This document shows positions 6,779-13,044 of a stretch of DNA of 26,909 nt, piece after piece. The stretch covers positions 1-26,909 of IMG/VR virus record IMGVR_UViG_3300028844_004637; one strand, 5' to 3'. The notes below the pieces were generated by a model. It saw only the letters and a program-made list of their open reading frames with translations, did no database searches and had not been told where the DNA came from. The DNA is from a virus. Every line of letters begins with the position of its first letter. Positions within the stretch are counted from its first letter, which is position 1. Made by a program: the position numbers and the translations under genes.

Positions 6779-8464
6779 ATGAAACAATTTTATTGGCTAA
6801 ACGATGACTCCCGCACATTTTTATCAAGAGGTTATTTAAGTGAAGGGGAAAAGCCAGAGGGTCGTATCCGTGAAATCGCAAATAAAGCTGAATGGTATCT
6901 TAAAGATATGGGCAACGATAAAGACAATTCTTTATCAAAAGGTTTTGCTGATAAGTTTTATGAATATATGTCACGAGGATATTATTCATTAGCATCTCCT
7001 GTATGGGCAAACTACGGCAAAGACCGTGGATTGCCTGTTTCCTGTTTTGGATCTTTTGTTGATGATAATATGGAATCTATTTTATATGGTCATGCCGAAA
7101 ACGGAATGTTAATGAAAAACGGTGGCGGTACGTCAGGTTACTTTGGTGCAGTACGTGGCCGTGGTGCCGCAATTAAAGATCAAGGTGAATCTTCAGGCTC
7201 TGTGCACTTTATGCAAATGTATGATACTCTTGCATCGGTTGTATCACAAGGTTCAGTCCGTCGTGGCTTCTTCGCAGCATACCAAGATATTGAACATCCA
7301 GACGCTGACGAGTTTTTAGATATAGGCACAGAGGGAAATCCTATTCAAGGCCTTACAACTGGTATAACAGTATCAGACAAATTTATTAGCGATATGAAAG
7401 ATGGTGATCCTGAAAAGAGACGCCTTTGGGCCAAGGTATTACAACGTCGTTCTGAAATTGGATTTCCTTATATCCTATACAAAGATAATGTAAACGGCAA
7501 TAAACCGCAAGTATATAAAGACAAAGAACTCGACATTCATGCATCAAATATGTGTGCAGAAATCGCATTGCCATCTAGTGTTGATGAAACCTTTACCTGT
7601 GTACTATCCTCGCTGAATTTATTACATTGGGATGAAATTGTAGAAACTGATGCTATTGAAACTTTGGCTATATTCCTTGATACAGTATGTGAGGAATTTA
7701 TTCGTAAAACGGAAGGTCAAGAATATATTAAAAGAGCACGTAACTTTGCGAAAAATCACCGGGCGCTTGGTGCTGGTGTATTAGGATGGCATTCTTATCT
7801 ACAATCAAAAATGATTGGTTTTGAAACAAAAGACGCTGCACAGAAGAACCTTGAAATTGCAAAAACATTTCGTGATAGAACACATGCCGCATCAAGTCAG
7901 ATGGCAAAAACTTTTGGTGAGCCTGATCTGTTAAAAGGATATGGAATGCGTAATACAACTACAATGGCAATCGCACCAACGAAATCTTCAAGTTTTATCC
8001 TAGGACAAGTATCACAGTCTATTGAACCGGAGTTTTCAAATTGCTATGTTAAAGATCTCGCAAAAATGAAAGTTACAATCAAGAACCCTTATTTAAGTAA
8101 ACTATTAAAGAAAAAGAAACAAGATACACCAGATGTATGGGAATCAATTAAGAACCGAGATGGATCTGTACAACATCTTGAATTCTTAACACAGGAAGAA
8201 AAAGAAGTATTTAAAACTTTTTCTGAAATTAATCCATACTCGATTGTGGACCAGGCTGCTACACGGCAGCGTTATGTTGACCAAGGTCAGAGTCTTAACC
8301 TTATGTTAGATCCTGATATGACAGTGAGAGAAATCAATCAGCTATACCTATATGCACACGATCTTGGTGTAAAAAGTTTATATTATAGCTATTCAATGTC
8401 TGCAGCACAATCACTTACTCGTAAGCGAGTTATGTCTTCAGAATGCGCGGCCTGTGAAGCGTAA
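6779..8464 (+). CDS. nrdA: Class I ribonucleotide reductase large subunit lacking an ATP-cone
   Basis: Catalytic alpha subunit reducing ribonucleoside diphosphates to deoxy forms. At 561 residues it is much shorter than E. coli NrdA because it starts straight in the catalytic barrel. Visible residues: C89 (VSCFGS) and C274 (CVLSSLN) as the redox pair, N257-C259-E261 (SNMCAEIALP) at the active site, Y535-Y536 (LYYSYS) for radical transfer, and the C-terminal C556/C559 pair (ECAACEA) that exchanges with glutaredoxin. A phage glutaredoxin is encoded at 11908. It follows nrdB by 31 bases with AAAAGG before the ATG. Overall activity control is presumably moved to the NrdB ATP-cone. Confidence 0.96.
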   Translation: MKQFYWLNDDSRTFLSRGYLSEGEKPEGRIREIANKAEWYLKDMGNDKDNSLSKGFADKFYEYMSRGYYSLASPVWANYGKDRGLPVSCFGSFVDDNMESILYGHAENGMLMKNGGGTSGYFGAVRGRGAAIKDQGESSGSVHFMQMYDTLASVVSQGSVRRGFFAAYQDIEHPDADEFLDIGTEGNPIQGLTTGITVSDKFISDMKDGDPEKRRLWAKVLQRRSEIGFPYILYKDNVNGNKPQVYKDKELDIHASNMCAEIALPSSVDETFTCVLSSLNLLHWDEIVETDAIETLAIFLDTVCEEFIRKTEGQEYIKRARNFAKNHRALGAGVLGWHSYLQSKMIGFETKDAAQKNLEIAKTFRDRTHAASSQMAKTFGEPDLLKGYGMRNTTTMAIAPTKSSSFILGQVSQSIEPEFSNCYVKDLAKMKVTIKNPYLSKLLKKKKQDTPDVWESIKNRDGSVQHLEFLTQEEKEVFKTFSEINPYSIVDQAATRQRYVDQGQSLNLMLDPDMTVREINQLYLYAHDLGVKSLYYSYSMSAAQSLTRKRVMSSECAACEA

Positions 8465-8472
8465 AAAAATAG

Positions 8473-8501
8473 TTGACATTCTTTTAGAATCAGTTTATAT
8501 T
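8473..8501 (+). promoter_or_regulatory. TTGACATT-family promoter with TAGAATCAG spacer
   Basis: TTGACA (8473-8478), 17 bases, TATATT (8496-8501). The spacer contains TAGAATCAG with a GANTC site (GAATC, 8487-8491). An AT-only inverted repeat TTATATT/AATATAA (8495-8501 and 8510-8516) covers the -10 and start region. It drives the SleB-like gene. Confidence 0.85.
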
Positions 8502-8525
8502 AAAAAGATAATATAAAAACTAAGG

Positions 8526-9023
8526 ATGAGAGCAGTGAAAAATATATTATGTGTAGCGGCAATTGCCGCGTTGAGTGCAACCGTTTCTTCAGCCGCGTGT
8601 GGTGAAGAAGATCAAGTTCATGCGTTAGCAATGAATATGTATCATGAAGCGCGCGGAGAAGGATACGACGCAATGCAAATGGTGGGAGAGGTTACTCTTA
8701 ATCGAGTTGCTAATAAACACTTTCCAAATACCGTATGTGGTGTTGTATATCAAGCAAGAATGGATAGGAGAGGAAATCCTAAACGTCATCTTTGCCAATT
8801 CTCTTGGTATTGTGATGGTCGTTCTGATAAGCCTTATGATAAAAAATTGTGGTATCAAGCACACGAAATTGCTGCTGGTTTAATTGATAAAAGTATTAGT
8901 TTTATTGGTATATCAGCCACACACTATCATGCTTACCACGTTAACCCGTCGTGGGCAAAGAAATACGAAATGGTCGGAAGGTACGGCGGCCATGTTTTTT
9001 ACGATATGGGAAGTACCTTATAA
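8526..9023 (+). CDS. Secreted cell-wall hydrolase, SleB/CwlJ (Hydrolase_2) family
   Basis: A peptidoglycan hydrolase with an N-terminal signal peptide (NILCVAAIAALSATVSSAA) and a Hydrolase_2 domain: NMYHEARGE (with the expected catalytic Glu), VGEVTLNRVANKHFPNTVCGVVYQ, and CQFSWYCDG. Being exported by Sec, it could act without a holin, unlike the GH19 endolysin. The outer start is given; AAGG abuts that ATG directly, while the in-frame GTG at 8535 has AAGGA at a normal eight-base spacing and gives MKNILC..., so 8535 is the more likely true start. It has its own early-type promoter, odd for a lysis enzyme. A role in DNA entry, cell-wall remodelling or lysis timing cannot be told apart from sequence. 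Confidence 0.9.
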   Translation: MRAVKNILCVAAIAALSATVSSAACGEEDQVHALAMNMYHEARGEGYDAMQMVGEVTLNRVANKHFPNTVCGVVYQARMDRRGNPKRHLCQFSWYCDGRSDKPYDKKLWYQAHEIAAGLIDKSISFIGISATHYHAYHVNPSWAKKYEMVGRYGGHVFYDMGSTL

Positions 9024-9026
9024 ATA
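9019..9026 (+). promoter_or_regulatory. Possible late promoter octamer TATAAATA
   Basis: The exact octamer overlaps the TAA stop of the SleB gene. Expected initiation near 9032 would leave only about a dozen bases before the ATG at 9045 and remove part of its ribosome site, so it may be coincidental. Confidence 0.3.
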
Positions 9027-9044
9027 TAGGAAGGTGATAACGAT

Positions 9045-9236
9045 ATGCCGTTAAATGATTCTACTGAAGCTGAAACGTATAGAAGAATGGTTTTAGCACA
9101 AGCTGATGAGATTGCAATATTAAAACGTCAACTAACAGAAGAAATTAAAGAAAAGTATACGGCATATCGTAGAATTGCTGAACTTACAAACTCAACTCCT
9201 GAGTCGGTTAAAGAAAGCAGGGAATTATGGGAATAA
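9045..9236 (+). CDS. Small coiled-coil protein, 63 aa, unknown
   Basis: The gene has GGAAGGTG eight bases before its ATG. The protein is charged and helical throughout (heptad-like pattern in residues 10-45) with no cysteines or membrane segment. It overlaps the downstream DUF454 gene by ten bases, suggesting one operon. Function not recognised. Confidence 0.65.
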   Translation: MPLNDSTEAETYRRMVLAQADEIAILKRQLTEEIKEKYTAYRRIAELTNSTPESVKESRELWE

Positions 9237-9643
9237 GAAAAGCATTATGGTTTACTTTAGGAATACTATTATTAGGAGTGGCATATGCCGGTGTCATACT
9301 TCCTGGTATTCCTTGGAGTACACCTACGGTTCTCGCAGCAATATGTTTTGCGAAATCAAGTGAAAGAATGCATAAGTGGATTTATAGTCATCCAAGGTTT
9401 GGACCGTTTTTAATTGGGTGGCAGGAAAAAAGGATTTTTCCAACAAAAGCAAAATACCTTATGGTTATAACCATGTGTACATCCCTCTTAGTATTGTGGT
9501 TTACAACGGGTAATCTTAATGCCATTATTTGGTCAGGATCGTTTATGGTCCTTGTAGCTATATGGGGTTGGAGATATCCTGGTTCAGATGAAGAGCATAC
9601 TCGTCGAGTCAATGAAGGAAAAAGAATTGCATGGCTGAGCTAA
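9227..9643 (+). CDS. DUF454 (YbaN-family) inner-membrane protein
   Basis: 138 residues matching the YbaN/DUF454 pattern: a first membrane helix (about 5-24), the LPGIPWSTPTVLAAICFAKS block, SSERMHKWIYSHPRFGPFL, then K-M-V-I-T-M and two further helices (about 78-92 and 98-113). Bacterial members are small inner-membrane proteins of unknown function. It is host-like rather than a typical phage core gene and may have been acquired from the host. It overlaps both neighbours, in the order coiled-coil gene, DUF454, 51-aa gene. Confidence 0.85.
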   Translation: MGIRKALWFTLGILLLGVAYAGVILPGIPWSTPTVLAAICFAKSSERMHKWIYSHPRFGPFLIGWQEKRIFPTKAKYLMVITMCTSLLVLWFTTGNLNAIIWSGSFMVLVAIWGWRYPGSDEEHTRRVNEGKRIAWLS

Positions 9644-9786
9644 CCTTTGAGCCGGATTTTACTCCTGAAATGTGGAGAGAATACGAACTAAAAAGGGCAA
9701 AGCTAATTGCTGAAAACCCAGGATTTGATCCTGAAAAAGATTCTTTTATTATGCCAAAAAATAGTGAAAAAAAATCTAATTCATAA
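9631..9786 (+). CDS. Small unknown protein, 51 aa
   Basis: A short ORF overlaps the end of the DUF454 gene by 13 bases, with AAGGAA about ten bases upstream. The product is hydrophilic, with acidic and aromatic residues at its N-terminus and a Lys/Ser-rich tail. It fills the space exactly up to the next promoter. Unrecognised. Confidence 0.55.
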   Translation: MAELTFEPDFTPEMWREYELKRAKLIAENPGFDPEKDSFIMPKNSEKKSNS

Positions 9787-9796
9787 CATTTTTCTA

Positions 9797-9825
9797 TTGA
9801 CATTTGGCTTAGAATAGTATAGATT
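9797..9825 (+). promoter_or_regulatory. TTGACATT-family promoter
   Basis: TTGACA (9797-9802), 17 bases, TAGATT (9820-9825); TAGAAT in the spacer is followed by A, so this copy has no spacer GANTC. It drives the 126-aa gene at 9860. Confidence 0.82.
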
Positions 9826-9858
9826 GATTCTATAAGGTAAACAAAAAGGAATCAATCT
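9821..9858 (+). repeat. Perfect 10-bp inverted repeat from -10 box to ribosome-binding site
   Basis: AGATTGATTC (9821-9830) and GAATCAATCT (9849-9858) are exact reverse complements separated by 18 bases. The left arm overlaps the -10 and the predicted start; the right arm includes part of the AAAAAGGA ribosome site. Each arm contains a GANTC site. If transcription starts at about 9832 the left arm is mostly outside the RNA, so an operator is more likely than an RNA stem. Confidence 0.7.
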
Positions 9859-9859
9859 T

Positions 9860-10240
9860 ATGAAATACGCAATCTATCAAATCCGTCTCACAGATGCTCA
9901 AATTGACAGAATTAACGAAACTCAAAGCTTTGAGTCAGTTCCTGCCAAAAAAGCAAAGATTGACATGGAAATGGATTTCGCAGGACATAAGATCGGTGGA
10001 TTGGCATACGATGCTTTCGTAGTAAACAACTACTACACCCATGTGGCAAATATTGAAGCTGCTTCAGCAAATGAAGTATTTCATATCGGTAACATGGGAC
10101 CTGAAGAAAGTATTGAACGTTTGAGCCAAATGCATTCTATCTCTGTTGGCGATGTACTCGTTGACGAAGAAGGTCAATGTATTGTAGTTGCTCCAATCGG
10201 TTTTGTTGGCTTTTCGCATGACTGGCGTCTTGCGGCATAA
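9860..10240 (+). CDS. Conserved-looking phage protein, 126 aa, with MHS-x-SVGDV motif
   Basis: Begins MKYAIYQIRLT and ends in a compact beta-rich domain: EVFHIGNMGPEES, then MHSISVGDVLVDEEGQ and VVAPIGF. The MHS-SVGDV segment recurs in small phage and plasmid proteins and is reminiscent of the YodL-like fold, but I cannot assign a function. It has its own early promoter and its own terminator downstream, so it is a single-gene unit that is likely strongly expressed. Confidence 0.85.
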   Translation: MKYAIYQIRLTDAQIDRINETQSFESVPAKKAKIDMEMDFAGHKIGGLAYDAFVVNNYYTHVANIEAASANEVFHIGNMGPEESIERLSQMHSISVGDVLVDEEGQCIVVAPIGFVGFSHDWRLAA

Positions 10241-10293
10241 TAGGCAAATCCCAAGGCAGTATTGCCGCCTACCTATCGCTGAGTTAGACTCGG
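10241..10293 (+). other. Structured 3' region before terminator
   Basis: Directly after the stop, TAGGC (10241-10245) can pair with GCCTA (10267-10271), enclosing GGCA-GTAT-TGCC (10255-10266); a second small hairpin CTGAGT/ACTCGG (10279-10293) follows. The three structures with the terminator suggest a structured 3' UTR or processed small RNA. No tRNA cloverleaf fits. Confidence 0.35.
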
Positions 10294-10317
10294 ATAAACA
10301 ATGGGTGTCACAAAGAG

Positions 10318-10352
10318 GAGAGGGTAGTTTCGGCTATCCTCTCATTTTTTTT
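10318..10352 (+). terminator. Rho-independent terminator between convergent genes
   Basis: GAGAGGGTAG (10318-10327) pairs with CTATCCTCTC (10334-10343), ten pairs with one G-U, loop TTTCGG, followed by A and eight T (10345-10352). It ends plus-strand transcription just before the convergent lipoprotein gene, whose stop codon overlaps the end of the T-run. Confidence 0.9.
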
Positions 10353-10851
10353 ATAAAGTTCGTCTTCTTACGGATATCGCGGTACTTGCTTCAAACTTTT
10401 TGTAAGATACCATATCGTTTTGATTTCCACCAAGGATGATATAGTACTCTATATTGTTTTCTTCATAAGATGCTACGAAAAACCCAACGTGACCCTCCCA
10501 AGGTTCACCTCTTGGAAATACTACAATGTCACCGGGAAGAGGATTATCAGTTTCTTCTCCCCACTTTAAAAAGCTTCTGGCCATGTAAGGATTTTCTACA
10601 TAGAATTCAGAACCGATAATATTTTGAGAATGAAGAATTGCATTTACAAAAGCTGCACACCATTCCATGTAAGCGGGATTAACTTTAAGTAATTTTCTTA
10701 ATTCTCCATTGTCCTGGTTTTCATTCATGCCGACATATTTGTCTGCATATGATATGATATCACTTTCTCTAGATTGTTCTATCATATAATTTAAATCTGT
10801 ACACGCTTGTAGCAATACACACACAATAAATAATAATTTAAATCTCAACAT
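10351..10851 (-). CDS. Lipoprotein with CHAP/NlpC-P60-like peptidase domain (TIGR02594-like)
   Basis: The only minus-strand gene. Residues 1-17 are a lipoprotein signal (LLFIVCVLLQAC, lipidated Cys17). The mature part matches the CHAP-like TIGR02594 pattern: KYVGMNE, the catalytic Cys65 in EWCAAFVNA, PLPGDIVVFPRG, His121 in EGHVGFF and Asn143 in GGNQ as the third residue. Such domains cleave peptide bonds or the amide of peptidoglycan. A lipid anchor would hold it on the inner face of the outer membrane. The start has GAGGGT eight bases upstream. Opposite orientation suggests a moron-like addition, possibly acting on the envelope of infected cells; this role is inferred. Confidence 0.88.
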   Translation of the reverse strand: MLRFKLLFIVCVLLQACTDLNYMIEQSRESDIISYADKYVGMNENQDNGELRKLLKVNPAYMEWCAAFVNAILHSQNIIGSEFYVENPYMARSFLKWGEETDNPLPGDIVVFPRGEPWEGHVGFFVASYEENNIEYYIILGGNQNDMVSYKKFEASTAISVRRRTL

Positions 10852-10863
10852 TTAGGTACCCTC

Positions 10864-11082
10864 ATGTATACTGCACTTCTTATGATATGTTTAATGGATC
10901 AACCATCATCTAATGATAATTGTACAATACTTAGTAATGATAAAATATACAAAACAGAGCTAAAATGTATGGAAGCCGCCGCATATCTACTTAATTCTAA
11001 ATTTTTTCAAACAGTTTACGCAGATTACGAACCAAGAAAGTTAGAATGTTATTCTTGGATAGATAATAAGCCAACAACATAA
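10864..11082 (+). CDS. Small cysteine-containing protein, 72 aa, unknown
   Basis: Divergent from the lipoprotein gene with a 12-base gap. The N-terminus (MYTALLMICLM) is hydrophobic and short; four cysteines (9, 20, 35, 62) are spread through a polar sequence, which would suit a small exported disulfide protein, though no clear cleavage site is visible. AGG lies upstream of the ATG. Start codon and promoter are uncertain, as the intergenic space is very small. Confidence 0.55.
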   Translation: MYTALLMICLMDQPSSNDNCTILSNDKIYKTELKCMEAAAYLLNSKFFQTVYADYEPRKLECYSWIDNKPTT

Positions 11083-11095
11083 TATATTTATTTTG

Positions 11096-11124
11096 TTTAC
11101 ATTCTAAGTAAATTGTGATATATT
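11096..11124 (+). promoter_or_regulatory. Variant promoter TTTACATT, apparently for a leaderless mRNA
   Basis: TTTACA (11096-11101), 17 bases, TATATT (11119-11124). The ATG of the next gene is at 11131, where initiation is expected. The spacer lacks TAGAAT. This is the most divergent member of the series. Confidence 0.6.
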
Positions 11125-11130
11125 ATAATT

Positions 11131-11451
11131 ATGTTAGAATCATTTTTTATAGACGATACACCAGAAGAGCAACCCGCCGCCTGGGGTACTAAAAAAGAAC
11201 AGGAAATACGGCGTAGGATCTTACTGTCTGTAGCAGCTTACGCATACGAAGTAAAGAACGAGTCAATAATATCAGACGCTGAGTTTGATGAACAATGCAA
11301 ATTAGTAGATCTTACAGTGAGCACAGGTAATAGAAAAATAGATAATTTTTTTAAGAAGTACTTTGATGCGTCTACAGGACAATGGATACATAAGCACCCA
11401 GAGCTCCGAAAGGTAAAATGGATTTATGAAAAGTTTTATATAAAGAAATGA
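11131..11451 (+). CDS. Unknown phage protein, 106 aa, LigA-Ia-like segment
   Basis: No Shine-Dalgarno precedes the ATG and the -10 of the promoter ends six bases earlier, so the message may be leaderless. The sequence RILLSVAAYAYE-x4-SIISDAEFDE resembles the N-terminal Ia subdomain of NAD-dependent DNA ligases (which read roughly 'YY..d...isDaeYDeL'); TGQWIHKHPEL follows. The rest of a ligase is absent, so this is at most an isolated fold similarity, not a ligase. Basic C-terminus. Function unknown. Confidence 0.75.
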   Translation: MLESFFIDDTPEEQPAAWGTKKEQEIRRRILLSVAAYAYEVKNESIISDAEFDEQCKLVDLTVSTGNRKIDNFFKKYFDASTGQWIHKHPELRKVKWIYEKFYIKK

Positions 11452-11453
11452 TC

Positions 11454-11618
11454 ATGGAAGAGATAATTCTATTAATAATAATTTTAGTATTATTTGCACT
11501 TTTTGCAAAAGGCCTATTTACTGTTTTTATAGAGCACTTTTGGTTAGCTGCGCTGATGCTAATATGTTTCCTTCCTTTGCTGTTTCTTTGGGCACTTTTA
11601 AGAGGAATATTTAAATGA
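11454..11618 (+). CDS. Small hydrophobic protein, 54 aa, two transmembrane helices
   Basis: Starts three bases after the previous stop and overlaps the next gene by ATGA. Two helices are evident: about residues 4-21 (ILLIIILVLFALFAKGL) and 29-49 (FWLAALMLICFLPLLFLWALL), ending in a basic tail (RGIFK). This is the size of a class II-type holin, but it is not next to the endolysin and may be any small membrane protein. The ribosome site is weak, so expression probably depends on coupling. Confidence 0.6.
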   Translation: MEEIILLIIILVLFALFAKGLFTVFIEHFWLAALMLICFLPLLFLWALLRGIFK

Positions 11619-11911
11619 ATAAGTATTATGTAGTAACGGCGATATCACAACACCGCATGAGATATGTTATCCCTGTTGAAGATTTAAAAGATGAAAACGG
11701 AAACGTTAAACCTGAATGGGCTCTTGATTCTGTTATTATGCATGAAGTGGAAGAATTTTCACAAGAACATTTAGGAGAGACACTTATTGATGTTTTGGAA
11801 GAAAGTGAAGAAGAAGTACTTATTCGGTTTGACAAAGAAAATGCTTATCTAAGATCTTGGCCTAAAGATCAAAAGATTAAACACATTAGAGACTGGAGAT
11901 CTGAAAAATGA
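11615..11911 (+). CDS. Unknown acidic protein, 98 aa
   Basis: Start overlaps the stop of the membrane protein gene, with AGAGGAA seven bases upstream. The sequence begins MNKYYVVTAISQHRMRYVIPVEDL, a beta-rich segment, followed by an acidic region (VEEFSQEHLGETLIDVLEESEEEVL) and a charged C-terminus with two Trp. It overlaps the glutaredoxin start by four bases. Family not recognised. Confidence 0.75.
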   Translation: MNKYYVVTAISQHRMRYVIPVEDLKDENGNVKPEWALDSVIMHEVEEFSQEHLGETLIDVLEESEEEVLIRFDKENAYLRSWPKDQKIKHIRDWRSEK

Positions 11912-12162
11912 TTACGATATACGGAAAAGACGACTGTTATTGGTGCAAACAAGCGGTCAGTATGGCAAAAAGGCATTCTTTAGAATACACATATAAAAAT
12001 ACTACATATGAGACATATCGGACAGAAATGTTTGAACAAGTTCCTGATGCTAAAACAGTACCGCAAATTTTTTGGCATGAAAGATACATTGGTGGATATA
12101 ATCAATTTGCATCAGAAATTGAAAATACCTTAGGTGGGAACTTTGGACAGGAATTATTCTAA
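11908..12162 (+). CDS. grx: Glutaredoxin
   Basis: 84-residue thioredoxin-fold protein with the dithiol site C10-Y-W-C13, the cis-proline loop TVPQIF (T50-V51-P52) and the G62-G63-Y glutathione-binding turn. It is likely to return electrons to the C-terminal cysteines of the phage NrdA, as T4 NrdC does. Near-universal length for phage glutaredoxins. It overlaps the upstream gene (ATGA) and abuts the next gene with no gap. Confidence 0.93.
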   Translation: MITIYGKDDCYWCKQAVSMAKRHSLEYTYKNTTYETYRTEMFEQVPDAKTVPQIFWHERYIGGYNQFASEIENTLGGNFGQELF

Positions 12163-12390
12163 ATGGTTAAACCATCACCATACGAAGAATATTTAATTGA
12201 AATAATGCGTAAGCATGCTACTACTCTTACTGAAGCCCTTGACTTGGATTTTAGAAAGAACAGCATTGATGCTTCAGACATATTAAGCGTATGTGATTAC
12301 CTGGAAGAAAAGTTAACCGATTTAGATAAGGTTCAATATTATATGCTTATCTATACTGGCCAAAAACCAGATCTTGAACTTAAAAGATAA
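12163..12390 (+). CDS. Unknown protein, 75 aa
   Basis: Starts at the base after the glutaredoxin stop. It is mainly helical and acidic, with a SPYEEYLIEIMRKHATTLTEAL N-terminal half split by no obvious linker from DASDILSVCDYLEEKL. One cysteine. It is the last gene of the operon starting at 11131; the next promoter follows in nine bases. Function not recognised. Confidence 0.7.
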   Translation: MVKPSPYEEYLIEIMRKHATTLTEALDLDFRKNSIDASDILSVCDYLEEKLTDLDKVQYYMLIYTGQKPDLELKR

Positions 12391-12399
12391 AATTAACTA

Positions 12400-12428
12400 T
12401 TGACATTTGGTTTAGAATCAGTTATTAT
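12400..12428 (+). promoter_or_regulatory. TTGACATT-family promoter with TAGAATCAG spacer
   Basis: TTGACA (12400-12405), 17 bases, TATTAT (12423-12428). The GAATC in the spacer (12415-12419) lies three bases upstream of the -10. It drives the 12456 gene group. Confidence 0.88.
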
Positions 12429-12455
12429 GGTTATACAAATGAAAAGGAATATATT

Positions 12456-12698
12456 ATGACATACACAGTTGAACTTGATATCTCTTACGAAGCTAAACAT
12501 GAAGAAGTCCTGCAATTTGCAACTGAACATGGTTGCCGTGTAATGCTAAGGATTGAAGAAGGTCCTGCAGGAGGAAATCCTCTTTACACATTTGCATCTG
12601 AAAGTTTTGATATGATTCAAGAATTGACCGAACAAGTACTTGGTGCAGGTCACGGTTTTGATGAGGAAGAAATTAAAACTATGATAGTGGAGGTGTAA
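12456..12698 (+). CDS. Unknown small acidic protein, 80 aa
   Basis: First gene behind its promoter, with AAAAGGAA before ATG. The pattern MTYTVELDISYEAKHEEVLQF followed by ...GNPLYTFASES and a Gly-rich turn suggests a small alpha/beta fold, perhaps ACT/ferredoxin-like, but there is no motif for function. Its 3' end carries the GGAGG of the next gene. Confidence 0.75.
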   Translation: MTYTVELDISYEAKHEEVLQFATEHGCRVMLRIEEGPAGGNPLYTFASESFDMIQELTEQVLGAGHGFDEEEIKTMIVEV

Positions 12699-12701
12699 AA
12701 A

Positions 12702-13043
12702 TTGTCTATGCATATGATACGTGGAGTTCAAGTCCACGGCAATAGTAAAAAACGTAAAAACAAGAGTAAACGGCTGCTTGCCGCCGAGGCTGAATACGAG
12801 GCTTTTCTAGCCCGTGTGGGGTACACTGGCAAGAAGTCAGAACATCGTTATGAGCTACCCAATTATAATACAGGGCCTCGTATGACCTCTGATATCGTCG
12901 CTGGCAATGGAGTCGCGAAGGAACGTAAAGTATATACTGGTAATGAGATTGCTGGGATTGTAACCACACATAAATCTAATCTGATGCCTATTCGTAAAGA
13001 TAACAAACAGGCGGCTGTTGACGCTGCGTCGATGAGGAGATAG
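12702..13043 (+). CDS. Unknown basic phage protein, 113 aa, TTG start
   Basis: GGAGG lies eight bases before TTG 12702, so the non-ATG start is well supported; internal ATGs follow at 12708 and 12714 as alternatives. Residues 14-25 are very basic (KKRKNKSKR). The C-terminal half reads TSDIVAGNGVAKERKVYTGN and EIAGIVTTHKSNLMPIRKDN, ending in AASMRR, an arrangement that recurs in T4-like phages of marine bacteria as far as I remember, without known function. Base composition is a little more GC-rich than neighbours. Confidence 0.8.
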   Translation: MSMHMIRGVQVHGNSKKRKNKSKRLLAAEAEYEAFLARVGYTGKKSEHRYELPNYNTGPRMTSDIVAGNGVAKERKVYTGNEIAGIVTTHKSNLMPIRKDNKQAAVDAASMRR

Positions 13044-13044
13044 T

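Noticed and set aside
9904-9965. Two TTGACA strings in the 126-aa gene, and others in coding regions near 22095 and 23099
   Set aside because: None has a -10-like hexamer 17 bases downstream or the TAGAAT spacer element.
10241-10320. tRNA gene
   Set aside because: The hairpins do not make a cloverleaf: no acceptor stem, T-loop or anticodon arm of the right sizes.
11454-11618. Assigning the 54-aa two-helix protein as the holin
   Set aside because: Topology fits, but it is 10 kb from the endolysin and in an early-type operon, so it is left as a small membrane protein.
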